Assembly (NCBI RefSeq): GCF_024753205.1
Contig: NZ_JANUGZ010000004.1
Span: forward strand, 186,001-250,000
Direction: 5' to 3'
DNA: 64,000 nucleotides
Origin: Massilia aurea
GTDB lineage: Bacteria > Pseudomonadota > Gammaproteobacteria > Burkholderiales > Burkholderiaceae_D
The notes under the pieces are model-generated. The model was not told the origin of the DNA and ran no database searches. It worked only from the letters and a program-made list of their open reading frames with translations. Positions 8,705 through 17,936 of the stretch are shown here, piece by piece. A program made the translations under genes and the position numbers. The first letter of the stretch is position 1. Each line of letters starts with the position of its first letter.

Positions 8705-9622
8705 TTACCCCGGCAAGTCGAGTCCCCGCGCCACTTCCATTAACTGCTCTCGTAGCCATCGATGCCCCAGGTCATTGTTCTGGTAGCGGTGCCACTGCAT
8801 CGACATCCGCAAGGCAGGCAGAGGCACCGGCGGCGCAAGTACACGGACCGGCAACCGCTCCTGCATATCGAGAGCCAGCCTGGTCTGCGTGATGGCGATC
8901 ATCTGAGTATTAACGATCATCGGGATCAGCGACGTGAAATCGTGCGTCGTGATGCAGATGCGGCGCGTGAGGCCAAGAGCGTCGAGGTGGCTCTCTGCCA
9001 AGGACGGTACGCTTGGCTGGCCCAGGCGCACGACGGCATGGCCGCTTTGCAAAAACGTGTCCAAGTCAAGTTCTTCTCCGACAGCCGTATTGCCATTCCA
9101 GACGATGCATCTGAAGGTGTCTTCGAACAAGTGTTCATGCGGTTGTTCGGGATCGATAAATTCGGCCGGCATGATCGATAAATCGGTTTCGCCATTACGC
9201 AAGAACTGGTGAACGTTTTCGATCTGCGGGCGTAATTCAATGCTGATGAACGGCGCTACTGCCTGCAGGCGGCGCATCAGCGGCGCAATCAACAGCTGCA
9301 CCGCGTAATCCGAGACCGTAATGCGAAACGTGCGCTTTTCATTCGCAATGTCGAGAGTGGGGCGGTGCGCCACCGTCGCCTGGATCCGTAGCAGCAATGC
9401 TCGCACCGGTTCCTGTAACTCCTGGCCCAGCGGTGTCAATGCCATCGTGCGGCCGGTTGGCACCAGCAACTGGTCGCCGAAATACACGCGCAATTTTGCC
9501 AGCATCCCGCTGATGGCGGATGGGCTGGTGGACAACCTCAGCGCCGCACCGATGATCTTCTTTTCATCCAGAAGTGCATCCAGCACGACCAGCAGGTTCA
9601 GGTTGAGCCCGTTAAAGCGCAT
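8705..9622 (-). CDS. LysR-family transcriptional regulator (NodD-like), paralogue 1
   Basis: 305 residues. The N-terminal winged HTH (about residues 8-66, with SPSAISGMLAKLRVYFGDQLLV) is followed by a two-lobe LysR substrate-binding domain. The opening MRFNGLNLNLLVVLDALLDEK is the NodD/SyrM-like subtype. It is transcribed away from the small secreted protein and GH3 genes across 152 bp that contain a long AT-rich palindrome, the typical layout of a LysR autoregulated divergent promoter. A second regulator of the same length and very similar sequence lies beyond the GH3 gene (12891-13808). The likely role is control of the GH3 locus; the inducer is unknown. Confidence 0.92.
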   Translation of the reverse strand: MRFNGLNLNLLVVLDALLDEKKIIGAALRLSTSPSAISGMLAKLRVYFGDQLLVPTGRTMALTPLGQELQEPVRALLLRIQATVAHRPTLDIANEKRTFRITVSDYAVQLLIAPLMRRLQAVAPFISIELRPQIENVHQFLRNGETDLSIMPAEFIDPEQPHEHLFEDTFRCIVWNGNTAVGEELDLDTFLQSGHAVVRLGQPSVPSLAESHLDALGLTRRICITTHDFTSLIPMIVNTQMIAITQTRLALDMQERLPVRVLAPPVPLPALRMSMQWHRYQNNDLGHRWLREQLMEVARGLDLPG

Positions 9623-9701
9623 GCAATCCCTTTCGATGCAGCTATCAGTTATTCAGACGGGTCTTACTTCTATTCTCGAACACCTGAATATTGCAACTAA
9701 C

Positions 9702-9749
9702 ATAAAATAGTTGCTTGATGTTTAATGATTTTAAGCAATTTTATTTTAT
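9702..9749. promoter_or_regulatory. AT-rich inverted repeat, candidate LysR operator
   Basis: The left arm ATAAAATAGTTGCTT (9702-9716) is mirrored imperfectly by AAGCAATTTTATTTTAT (9733-9749), with TTGCTT/AAGCAA as the perfect core. It sits in the divergent intergenic region between the LysR gene and the secreted-protein/GH3 pair, ending 26 bp before the ATG at 9775. Position and symmetry fit a LysR binding site overlapping a promoter. Binding is inferred, not shown. Confidence 0.55.
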
Positions 9750-9774
9750 CACGTACCAATAAAGAGAAGTTGAC

Positions 9775-10008
9775 ATGAAGAAATACCAGTATTTGGCAAG
9801 TGCAATGGCCTTGCTCGCCCAGTCGGCTTTCGCCGAGCCACAGCAAGCGAGCAGCGCCGCCGCCTTGCAGGCGAAGGAAATCCGCCTCGACGTCGCCGAG
9901 AAACAAAAAAACTTGACCACTGAGACCACTGCCGAAGCCCCGGCACCAGTCCCTGTGCTTGAGTTGCCGCTGGATGAAGCCGATTCGCCAGGAGCGACCA
10001 AACAATGA
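9775..10008 (+). CDS. Small secreted protein upstream of GH3 glycosidase
   Basis: 77 residues, preceded by AGAGAAG at normal spacing. The Sec signal peptide MKKYQYLASAMALLAQSAFA would be cut after AFA (position 20), leaving a mature peptide of about 57 residues: an Ala/Gln/Lys-rich helix and then a Pro/Glu-rich acidic tail (PAPVPVLELPLDEAD). It has no cysteines and no family I recognise. Its stop overlaps the GH3 start (ATGA), so the two are translationally coupled. The mature peptide is too short for an enzyme; a periplasmic partner or chaperone-like peptide for the glycosidase is conceivable but unproven. Confidence 0.75.
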   Translation: MKKYQYLASAMALLAQSAFAEPQQASSAAALQAKEIRLDVAEKQKNLTTETTAEAPAPVPVLELPLDEADSPGATKQ

Positions 10009-12752
10009 TGCACGCTTTCACTCCTTCGCGCCGGACGATAATGCGTACTGGTTTTCTAGCACTGTCCCTCGGCACCATGGCCATTGCATCCGCCTATGAC
10101 GTCACGCCTCGCACCACACCGATGGTGGGCAACGACGTTGACGCCCGCGTGGGCGCAATGATCGACAACATGAGCACGTCGCAAAAGATCAACTTCACGC
10201 GTGTCAACGATGGCCACATGATTCCCGTGCTGCCGTCGCAGGGTCTGGCCGGAACGCTCGCCTATGATTCGTCGATGGGCGTTGGCAAGAACGCCGCCAC
10301 ATTCGGCGCGCAGTATCCGTCGCCGTCGGCGCTGGCCGCGAGCTGGTCGATCAACCGCGCCAAGCAGTTTGGCCTGGCGATTGCTTACGAAACCCGGAAG
10401 GCCGGCGCACAGCAGATGCTGTCGCCAGGCGTCAACCTGTATCGCGCGCCATACAGCGGCCGCGCGGCCGAGTACTTGTCCGGCGAAGATCCATTCATCG
10501 GCGCCGTGCTCGGGCCTGCCGTCACGAACGCCATTCAGGTGCAAGGCATCCAGGCGTCGGGCAAGCATTACATTGGCAACGATAACGAAGCCAACCGTCA
10601 CCTTGCCAACGTCAAGATCGACGAGCGCACACTGCGTGAAATCTACATGCCGGGCTTCGAATCGCTGGTCAAGAACGCGAACATCGCGTCGATCATGTGC
10701 GGCTTTAACCTGATCAACGGCGAATACGCCTGTGAAAACCACCACCTGATCACCGAAGTGCTCAAGGGCGAGTGGGGTTTCAAGGGATTTGTCATGAGCG
10801 ACTTCAACTCGATCCACCACGCGCAAAAGGGCGCCTGGGCAGGCACCGATCTGGACATGCCGAGCGGTTTGCAGTTCACGGAAGAAAATATCTGGAGCTA
10901 CCTGTACAGCAACCAGCTGACCATGAACGTGCTTGACGACAAAGTACGCCGCAATCTGCGTGCGATGGTCAGCTACGGTTTCGACAAGGGCTATGTGGAT
11001 CCAGGCCCGCTCGACCGCTCGTATGGCGCTGCCGCCTCGCTGGCCCTGGCCCGTGAAGGTATCGTCATGCTCAAGAACGACGACGCGTCCACCCGGTCGC
11101 GCCATGTGCTGCCGCTGTCGACCGACGCGAAAGTTGCCGTGATCGGCGACCTGTCCATGCAAATGCCGGGTTCGCCGTTTGGCACCGCCTGGTCGCCGCC
11201 GACCAGCTACGTCACCACCATGGCCGGCATGCAGCAGCTGAATGTCGACCCTGCCAACATCACGTACATTCCGTCGATGTCGCTCAATCCGGTCGAGTCC
11301 GTCTGGTACCAGAATGCACCTGACCGCAAGGGCGCCGTGCCTGCCGCTGGCCTGACCGCCGAGTATTTCGACAACCTGACGCTGGCCGGCAAGCCGGTCG
11401 TGACGCGCACCGAGCCAGGCCTGGCGATGAATTTCCTGTCGGGCCAGAACGTCACCAATAATGGCCGCACCGCGATCGAGGGTTTTGCCCCGACCGCCGG
11501 CGCATTTTCGGCACGCTTCACCGGCACGTTCAAGCCGACCATCACGGGTGAACAGGTCTTCAAGATCCGTGCAGACGGCGCCTACAAATTGTGGATCGAC
11601 GATAAGTTGATCATCGATTTCGACGGCACGCCGCTGTCGGGCGACGTGATCGATGCGGTCAGCCATTTCGGCAAAACCGTGAAACTCAAGGCAGGCCAGT
11701 TCTATAACGTCAAGATGGAGTTCCAGCGTCTGAACGCCGGGTATTTCCCGGTCCTGGGTGGCATCAACGGTATCCAGATGAGCTGGGCATCGCTGGCGGC
11801 GCCAGACCTGTCACAGTACGACGCCGTGGTCGTGGGCGTGGGCATGAACGCCGAGTATGAAGGGGAAGGTTTCGACCGCAGCTTCGATTTGCCGGAATAC
11901 CAGGGCGAGATGCTGGCAAACGTGACCAAAGAGCACAAGAACACCATCGTCATCATGCATGGCGGTGCACCGTTCAACATGCGCCCATGGTCGAGCAAGG
12001 CCGGCGCCATCCTGGAAGCGTGGTATTCGGGTCAGTACGCTGGCCAGGCTCTGGCTGAAATCATCTACGGCAAAGTCAATCCGTCGGGCAAGCTGCCGGT
12101 GTCTATCGGCAAGAACGAAAGGGACTACCCGAGCTACGCCAGTTATTCGAACATCGACGACTACCTGCCGGCGGGCCTGTTTGGCTACCCTGCCACGAAA
12201 GCCAAAACCGAGCTGACCTATTCGGAAGGCCTGTACACGGGTTATCGCGGCTTCGACAAGACCAATATCAAGCCGTTGTATCCGTTCGGTTTTGGCTTGT
12301 CGTACACCAGCTATGCTTACAGCGACATGAAATTGTCGACGACGACGTTGGCAGGTGCCGAGACAGTTGAAGCGACCTTCACGCTGACCAATACCGGTTC
12401 CATGGACGGATTTGAAGTAGCGCAGCTGTACGTCAGTCCGGTCAAGCCGCTGACGCATCGTCCCGAGAAGGAACTCAAGGGCTTTGCCAAAGTATTCCTG
12501 AAAGCTGGCGAATCCAAGCGCGTGACGATTCCAGTCGATGCCCGTTCGCTGGCGTACTGGGTACAGAACACGGATACGTGGAATGTCGATGCGGCCAGCT
12601 ACAAGATCCGCGTTGGTGGTTCGTCCGATGCGCTGCCATTGACGCAGACGTTGAAGGCGGTTGTCGCCCAGAAGCTCCCGACCAATACGTCGAACCCGCT
12701 GCCAAAACCTGTTCAGCAGGCCGTGAAGGTATCGGCTGATCAGGTTTATTGA
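10005..12752 (+). CDS. Secreted glycoside hydrolase family 3 enzyme with PA14 insert (beta-glucosidase-like)
   Basis: A 915-residue GH3 enzyme, probably acting on beta-linked glucosides or related sugars. The catalytic barrel spans about residues 45-330, with a K187-H188 motif (ASGKHYIGNDNE) and the nucleophile in GFVMSDF at D266. The second alpha/beta domain is interrupted by a PA14 carbohydrate-binding domain at about 448-597. EYEGEGFDRSF (about 617-627) supplies the likely acid/base Glu, and a fibronectin-III-like domain lies at about 790-890. The N-terminus has SRRTIMR before a hydrophobic stretch ending ASA (about residue 30), a plausible Tat leader, so the enzyme is probably periplasmic or secreted. 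ATG 10005 overlaps the preceding stop; Met13 is a possible alternative start. A strong terminator follows. Confidence 0.92.
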   Translation: MMHAFTPSRRTIMRTGFLALSLGTMAIASAYDVTPRTTPMVGNDVDARVGAMIDNMSTSQKINFTRVNDGHMIPVLPSQGLAGTLAYDSSMGVGKNAATFGAQYPSPSALAASWSINRAKQFGLAIAYETRKAGAQQMLSPGVNLYRAPYSGRAAEYLSGEDPFIGAVLGPAVTNAIQVQGIQASGKHYIGNDNEANRHLANVKIDERTLREIYMPGFESLVKNANIASIMCGFNLINGEYACENHHLITEVLKGEWGFKGFVMSDFNSIHHAQKGAWAGTDLDMPSGLQFTEENIWSYLYSNQLTMNVLDDKVRRNLRAMVSYGFDKGYVDPGPLDRSYGAAASLALAREGIVMLKNDDASTRSRHVLPLSTDAKVAVIGDLSMQMPGSPFGTAWSPPTSYVTTMAGMQQLNVDPANITYIPSMSLNPVESVWYQNAPDRKGAVPAAGLTAEYFDNLTLAGKPVVTRTEPGLAMNFLSGQNVTNNGRTAIEGFAPTAGAFSARFTGTFKPTITGEQVFKIRADGAYKLWIDDKLIIDFDGTPLSGDVIDAVSHFGKTVKLKAGQFYNVKMEFQRLNAGYFPVLGGINGIQMSWASLAAPDLSQYDAVVVGVGMNAEYEGEGFDRSFDLPEYQGEMLANVTKEHKNTIVIMHGGAPFNMRPWSSKAGAILEAWYSGQYAGQALAEIIYGKVNPSGKLPVSIGKNERDYPSYASYSNIDDYLPAGLFGYPATKAKTELTYSEGLYTGYRGFDKTNIKPLYPFGFGLSYTSYAYSDMKLSTTTLAGAETVEATFTLTNTGSMDGFEVAQLYVSPVKPLTHRPEKELKGFAKVFLKAGESKRVTIPVDARSLAYWVQNTDTWNVDAASYKIRVGGSSDALPLTQTLKAVVAQKLPTNTSNPLPKPVQQAVKVSADQVY

Positions 12753-12780
12753 TCGGTTCGTTTCTGGCTGTAAAAAGCTG

Positions 12781-12815
12781 AAAGGCCCCGCCGGATAACC
12801 GGCGGGGCCTTTTTT
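12781..12815 (+). terminator. Rho-independent terminator after the GH3 gene
   Basis: GGCCCCGCCGG pairs with CCGGCGGGGCC around an ATAA loop, followed by six T. It separates the GH3 gene from the downstream LysR gene, so the second LysR needs its own promoter. Confidence 0.92.
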
Positions 12816-12890
12816 CGTCAGCGGCTAAAATATCATGTGTAAATCGAATGATCTGCGAAACCCGTAGCGCAAGAGAATAGGGATGATGTA

Positions 12891-13808
12891 ATGCATTTCA
12901 ATCGCCTTGACTTGAACCTTCTTGTAGCGCTCGACGCGCTACTCGACGAAAAAAATACCACAGTGGCAGCGAAGCGTTTATCCGTCAGTCAGTCGGCGAT
13001 TTCTGGCATGCTGGCCCGCCTTCGCGTGTTTTTCGACGACGATCTGCTGGTACGCGTTGGGCGCCACATGGAACTGACGCCACTGGGCCGTGACCTTGCC
13101 GACCCGGTGCGCCAGTTGATCCTGGAAATCAAGGCGACCCTTGCGATCCGCCCCGGGCTGTCGATTGCCACCGAGCGGCGCCATTTCCGCATTACGGTCT
13201 CCGACTATTCGGTTCCCATCCTGATTGCGCCGTTGGTCCGGCAGCTGCAAACGCTTGCACCGCACATCACGATCGAACTGCGTCCACAAACAGACTTTAC
13301 GGGCCATGGGCTGCGCCGTGGCGAGACAGACCTGTTGATCATCCCTGACGAGTACATCGACCCTCAACACCCGCACTCGATCCTGTTCGAAGATACGTTC
13401 AGCTGCGTGGTCTGGCAAGATAATGCGCAAGTGGGTGAGACGCTGGATATGGACACGTTTTTGCGCTGTTCTCATGTGGCCCCGCGCCTGGGACAACCTA
13501 GCTCGCCGACGCTGGCCGAACGCTATTTTGACGACAACAAGATCGTGCGCCGGATTGCCGTTACCACGCACGACTTCACATCGCTCGCTTCCATGGTTGT
13601 CGGCACTGACCTGATCGCGACAATGCAGACGCGCCTCGCGCGCGATAGTCAAACCCGTCTGCCCATACGGGTGCTGGCGCCGCCCGTAGCGGTAACACCG
13701 TTCCGCGCATGCATGCAGTGGAATCACTATCAGACGATGGATCCAGCGCATCGCTGGCTGCGGGAGCAGCTGCTCGTGGTAGCGCAGGCTGGGGCGCCAA
13801 ACGCATAG
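12891..13808 (+). CDS. LysR-family transcriptional regulator (NodD-like), paralogue 2
   Basis: 305 residues, the same length as the LysR protein at 8705-9622 and alignable end to end without obvious gaps (compare MHFNRLDLNLLVALDALLDE here with MRFNGLNLNLLVVLDALLDE there). The recognition-helix region SQSAISGMLARLRVFF differs at few positions from the paralogue, so both may bind similar operators. The ligand-binding halves differ more (for example HSILFEDTFSCVVWQDN against HEHLFEDTFRCIVWNGN). It lies after the GH3 terminator in the same direction. The pair probably arose by duplication around the glycosidase locus. Confidence 0.92.
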   Translation: MHFNRLDLNLLVALDALLDEKNTTVAAKRLSVSQSAISGMLARLRVFFDDDLLVRVGRHMELTPLGRDLADPVRQLILEIKATLAIRPGLSIATERRHFRITVSDYSVPILIAPLVRQLQTLAPHITIELRPQTDFTGHGLRRGETDLLIIPDEYIDPQHPHSILFEDTFSCVVWQDNAQVGETLDMDTFLRCSHVAPRLGQPSSPTLAERYFDDNKIVRRIAVTTHDFTSLASMVVGTDLIATMQTRLARDSQTRLPIRVLAPPVAVTPFRACMQWNHYQTMDPAHRWLREQLLVVAQAGAPNA

Positions 13809-13937
13809 CGGTTCATGCGGCGCATGTCTATTCGAAGAATTGCTTTTGGCCGGAAGCGGAAGTTCCTGGGAGTTCCCGCCTCGGCCTTGTGTCAACATGA
13901 CTGTTTGTTCACAACAGTGCTTTAACCAGCAAACGCC

Positions 13938-15767
13938 TTATTCCACCGTCACCGACTTCGCCAGATTACGCGGCTTGTCCACATCCGTGCCGCGCGCCAG
14001 CGCCGTGTGATACGCCAGCAACTGCAGCGCAGCCACGTGCAGGATCGGTGACAGCAAACCGTAATGCTCAGGCAAACGAATCACGTGCAGGCCATCGCCC
14101 GACGTGATGCGTGAATCGACGTCGGCGAACACGTACAGCTGACCGCCGCGCGCGCGCACTTCCTGCATGTTCGACTTCAGCTTTTCCAGCAGTGCATCGT
14201 TCGGGGCGATCGTGACAACTGGCATTTCTTCGGTCACCAGCGCCAGCGGGCCGTGCTTGAGTTCGCCTGCCGGATACGCTTCAGCGTGGATGTACGAAAT
14301 CTCCTTGAGCTTCAGCGCGCCTTCCAGCGCGATCGGATAGTGGATCCCGCGGCCCAGGAAGAGGGCGTTTTCCTTGCGGGCGAAGTCGTCGGCCCAGGCG
14401 ATGATCTGCGGCTCGAGCGCCAGCACGGCGGCCAGCGCGACCGGCAGGTGACGCATCTGCTTGAGGTGTTCGGCTTCTTCGGCATCGGTCAGGCGGCCAT
14501 TGACCTGGGCCAGCGTCAGCGTCAACAGGAACAGGGCGGCCAGCTGGGTCGTGAAGGCCTTGGTCGAGGCCACGCCGACTTCGACACCGGCACGGGTGAT
14601 GTAGGCCAGCTTGCATTCGCGCACCATCGCGCTCGTCGAGACGTTGCAGATGGTCAGCGTGTGTTCCATGCCCAGGCTGCGCGCGTGCTTGAGTGCGGCG
14701 AGTGTGTCGGCCGTTTCGCCGCTCTGCGTGATGGTGACTACCAGCGTGTCCGGATGCGGGACGCTGTCGCGGTAGCGGTATTCGCTGGCGATCTCGACGC
14801 TCACGGGCACCTTGGCCACCGATTCGATCCAGTACTTGGCGGTCAGGCCAGCGTAGTAGCTGGTGCCGCAGGCCAGGATCAGCACGCGGTCGATCTTCTT
14901 GAACACGGCAAAAGCGCCGTCGCCGAACAGTTCCGGCATGATGCCGGTGACGCCTTCGAGCGTGTCGCCGATCACGCGTGGCTGCTCGAAGATTTCTTTC
15001 TGCATGTAGTGGCGGTATGGGCCGAGTTCGGCAGCGCCGGTGTGCGCGTGCACGGTCTTGACTTCGCGCTCGACCGGGCGGCCGTCGACGTCGACGATCC
15101 AGTAGCGCGCCAGTTGCAGGTCGACCACGTCGCCTTCTTCCAGGTAGATGATCTGGTCGGTCGTGCCGGCCAGCGCCATCGCGTCGGAGGCAACGAAGTT
15201 CTCGTCCTTGCCCACGCCGACGATCAGTGGCGAGCCCTGGCGCGCGGCGATCACGCGGTGCGGTTCTTCGCGGCAGAACACGGCGATGGCGTAGGCGCCG
15301 TGCAGGCGCTTGACGGCTTGCTGCACGGTCTCGAACAGGTCGCCGTTGTACATGTGGTCGACCAGGTGAGCGATGACCTCGGTGTCGGTCTGGCTCATGA
15401 AGACGTAGCCCAGGGCGGTCAGCTCCGCGCGCAGTTCGTCGTGGTTTTCGATGATGCCGTTGTGAACCAGCGCGATGCGCGCATTGTCTTCGCTTGGCGA
15501 GAAGTGCGGGTGGGCATTGTGCGATGCCGGCGCACCGTGGGTCGCCCAGCGGGTGTGGGCGATGCCGGTGAAGCCTTCCAGATGCGCTTCCTTGAGCTGC
15601 GCTTCCAGTTCGGCCACGCGCGACGTCGAGCGCGAGCGGGTCAGGCGGCCATCGAGGTGGACCGCCACGCCGCAGGAGTCATAGCCCCGGTACTCGAGGC
15701 GCTTGAGGCCCTCGATCAGGACAGGGGTAATGTTGCGTTTTGCGACTGCTCCGACGATACCGCACAT
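13938..15767 (-). CDS. glmS: Glutamine--fructose-6-phosphate aminotransferase (isomerizing)
   Basis: GlmS makes glucosamine-6-phosphate from fructose-6-phosphate and glutamine, the first step to UDP-GlcNAc for peptidoglycan and LPS. 609 residues, as in E. coli. After Met1 removal the catalytic Cys2 opens the class II glutamine amidotransferase domain ([12 protein letters not shown]). Two SIS sugar-isomerase domains follow ([23 protein letters not shown]), and the C-terminus is [14 protein letters not shown] 15767 is required because Cys must be residue 2; the open frame upstream is not used. glmU lies nearby in the same orientation, but a divergently placed Lrp-type gene sits between them. 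Confidence 0.97.
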   Translation of the reverse strand: MCGIVGAVAKRNITPVLIEGLKRLEYRGYDSCGVAVHLDGRLTRSRSTSRVAELEAQLKEAHLEGFTGIAHTRWATHGAPASHNAHPHFSPSEDNARIALVHNGIIENHDELRAELTALGYVFMSQTDTEVIAHLVDHMYNGDLFETVQQAVKRLHGAYAIAVFCREEPHRVIAARQGSPLIVGVGKDENFVASDAMALAGTTDQIIYLEEGDVVDLQLARYWIVDVDGRPVEREVKTVHAHTGAAELGPYRHYMQKEIFEQPRVIGDTLEGVTGIMPELFGDGAFAVFKKIDRVLILACGTSYYAGLTAKYWIESVAKVPVSVEIASEYRYRDSVPHPDTLVVTITQSGETADTLAALKHARSLGMEHTLTICNVSTSAMVRECKLAYITRAGVEVGVASTKAFTTQLAALFLLTLTLAQVNGRLTDAEEAEHLKQMRHLPVALAAVLALEPQIIAWADDFARKENALFLGRGIHYPIALEGALKLKEISYIHAEAYPAGELKHGPLALVTEEMPVVTIAPNDALLEKLKSNMQEVRARGGQLYVFADVDSRITSGDGLHVIRLPEHYGLLSPILHVAALQLLAYHTALARGTDVDKPRNLAKSVTVE

Positions 15768-15923
15768 GGCTAACCTCACTTCAAAAATATTCAATGAGTA
15801 TTATCGTAGAGCAATTACGGTGAAATAAGCGTACAGTGTGCAGCTATATTTGTCATATTATTTCACAACCATCAAGCTGTGAAATCTTGTTTCATATAGC
15901 AGCATTAAATACTCTTAAATTTC

Positions 15924-16400
15924 ATGCCTATCAATGCTCTCCCTGTTCTTGACGACATCGATCGTCGCATTCTGACCATTCTGCAGACTGACGCATCGCA
16001 GACGAACGCGCAGCTGGCAGCGCAAGTGCATGTGTCGCCACCGACGTGCCTGCGCCGCGTGAAGACCATGACGGATAGTGGCATCATCCAGCGCCAGGTG
16101 GCCATTGTCGCGCCCGACAAAGTGGGCGCGGGCCTGAGCGCCATTGTGGAGATCACGCTCGACGTGCAGGCCGCCGAGCGCATGGCCGAATTCGAGAAAC
16201 TGGCGGAGACGGAAGCTGCGGTGCTGCAGTGCTACCGCGTGTCACCCGGCCCGGATTTCGTGTTGATTGTGCAAGTGGCCGATATGCCGGCCTATCACGA
16301 GTTGGCGCACCGGCTGTTCACCGCGCACGCCAATGTGCGTAACGTGAAGACCTATTTTGCCACCCACCGCAGCAAGTTCGAAACGCGTATTGCCGTGTAA
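15924..16400 (+). CDS. Lrp/AsnC-family transcriptional regulator
   Basis: 158 residues. The N-terminal HTH (about 10-60: LDDIDRRILTILQTDASQTN, then SPPTCLRRVKTM) is followed by a RAM/AsnC ligand-binding domain (VLQCYRVSPGPDFVLIVQV). The gene is divergent from glmS across a short AT-rich gap (15768-15923) and convergent with glmU. Lrp relatives respond to amino acids; the target is not evident here. It could act on itself or on glmS, but no palindromic operator stands out. Confidence 0.92.
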   Translation: MPINALPVLDDIDRRILTILQTDASQTNAQLAAQVHVSPPTCLRRVKTMTDSGIIQRQVAIVAPDKVGAGLSAIVEITLDVQAAERMAEFEKLAETEAAVLQCYRVSPGPDFVLIVQVADMPAYHELAHRLFTAHANVRNVKTYFATHRSKFETRIAV

Positions 16401-16423
16401 TCAGGCATAAAAGTCACGCGCAT

Positions 16424-16500
16424 ACCTGTGGATAACAATGTGGATGACCACAGGGAAGAACATGGGATAAGCAGGGTATTACCCTGTGTTTATCCTGTTC
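16424..16500. other. DnaA-box-like cluster and hairpin between convergent lrp-type gene and glmU
   Basis: A perfect TGTGGATAA (16427-16435) is followed by TGTGGATGA (16440-16448). A nested palindrome (16465-16495) has outer arms GGATAA/TTATCC and a perfect inner CAGGGTA-T-TACCCTG. The hairpin may serve as a terminator for the convergent genes, although a T-run is missing. The DnaA-box matches may be chance or titration-type sites. Confidence 0.4.
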
Positions 16501-16534
16501 ATTTCCTGTGATTAGCCTGTGCACGGTCGGTGGA

Positions 16535-17911
16535 TTACTTCTTGACTTTCACTGGACGCTTCCAGCTGTCGATGGTGACTTGCTTCGATCGCGAGATGGT
16601 GAGCTTGCCGGCGGGCGCATCCTTGGTCAGCGTCGTGCCGGCCGCCAGCGTCGCGCCCTTGCCGACCGTGACCGGCGCGATCAGCTGGGTGTCGCTGCCA
16701 ACGAACACGTCGTCTTCGATCACGGTGCGGAACTTGTTGGCGCCGTCGTAGTTGCAGGTGATGACGCCGGCGCCAATGTTGACGCGCGAACCAATTGTGG
16801 CATCGCCCACGTACGCCAGGTGATTGGCCTTGCTGTGCGCGGCGACCGTGCTGTTCTTGACCTCGACGAAGTTACCGATGTGGACATCTTCGCCGAGCGT
16901 GGTGCCCGGCCGCAGGCGCGCGTACGGACCGATCTGCGAGGCGGCGCCGATCGTGGCGTCGTCGATATGAGAGAACGGCTTGATATTGGCGCCCGCGCCA
17001 ACGGTGGCATCGACCAGCACGCAGTGCGCGCCGATGCGCACGCCGTCAGCCAGCTCGACGCGGCCTTCGAATACGCAGCCGACATCGATCGTGACATCGC
17101 GGCCGCAAATGAGTTCGCCGCGCACATCGATGCGGGCCGGATCCATCAAGGTCACGCCGCGTTCCAGCAGTGCGTGGGCAATGTTCAATTGGTGACGGCG
17201 CTCGAGCTCGGCCAACTGCACCTTGCTGTTCACGCCCGCCACCTCCCATTCGCCGGATGGCTGGCTCGAGACGACCGGTACGCCGTCGGCCACGGCCTGG
17301 GCGACGATGTCGGTGAGGTAGTACTCGCCCTGGGCATTGTTGTTGGACAGGGCCGCCAGCCACTTCTTGAGGTGGCGGGTCGGAATCGCCATGATGCCGC
17401 TGTTGATTTCCTTGATGGCGCGTTCGGCCTCGGTTGCATCTTTCTCTTCGACGATGCGCACGATCTTGCCGTCTTCACGCACGATGCGGCCCAGCCCGAA
17501 TGGATTGGCCTGCTCGACGGTGAGAATGCCCAGCTTGTCGCTACCGGCGGCCTCGACCAGGCGGCGCAGCGTGGCGACGGTGGTCAGCGGCACGTCGCCG
17601 TACAGCACGATCGTCGGCTGGTCATCGTCCAGTTGCGGCACGGCTTGCATGACGGCGTGACCGGTGCCCTGCTGCGGTTCCTGCAGCGCGGTATCGATCG
17701 TGCTGCCGGTGGATTCTGCCACTGTTGCGACCATCTCTGGCACCGCTGCGCCTCCATGTCCATAAATCACGCATAATTTCTGCGGACTCAGGCCACGCGC
17801 AGTATCGATGACGTGGCGCAAAAGGGGCTTACCAGCCAGTGGATGCAGTACTTTCGGCAAGGCGGACTGCATGCGTTTGCCCATACCGGCGGCGAGGATC
17901 ACAACGTTCAT
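16535..17911 (-). CDS. glmU: Bifunctional UDP-N-acetylglucosamine pyrophosphorylase / glucosamine-1-phosphate N-acetyltransferase
   Basis: GlmU acetylates GlcN-1-P and couples it to UTP, giving UDP-GlcNAc. 458 residues, the normal length. The N-terminal uridyltransferase domain has the LAAGMGKRM signature and K in [12 protein letters not shown]; the C-terminal half is a left-handed beta-helix (hexapeptide repeats such as [18 protein letters not shown]) that carries acetyltransferase activity. It starts divergently from the DUF6279 lipoprotein gene with only about 25 bp between starts, so the two promoters must overlap the coding ends. Confidence 0.97.
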   Translation of the reverse strand: MNVVILAAGMGKRMQSALPKVLHPLAGKPLLRHVIDTARGLSPQKLCVIYGHGGAAVPEMVATVAESTGSTIDTALQEPQQGTGHAVMQAVPQLDDDQPTIVLYGDVPLTTVATLRRLVEAAGSDKLGILTVEQANPFGLGRIVREDGKIVRIVEEKDATEAERAIKEINSGIMAIPTRHLKKWLAALSNNNAQGEYYLTDIVAQAVADGVPVVSSQPSGEWEVAGVNSKVQLAELERRHQLNIAHALLERGVTLMDPARIDVRGELICGRDVTIDVGCVFEGRVELADGVRIGAHCVLVDATVGAGANIKPFSHIDDATIGAASQIGPYARLRPGTTLGEDVHIGNFVEVKNSTVAAHSKANHLAYVGDATIGSRVNIGAGVITCNYDGANKFRTVIEDDVFVGSDTQLIAPVTVGKGATLAAGTTLTKDAPAGKLTISRSKQVTIDSWKRPVKVKK

Positions 17912-17936
17912 AAGCCGTTCTCAAAAAGTTGAATAT

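Noticed and set aside
8653..8892. 79-codon plus-strand open frame over the end of the LysR gene
   Set aside because: Low-complexity Ala/Pro/Ser translation that overlaps the LysR coding region; no ribosome-binding site.
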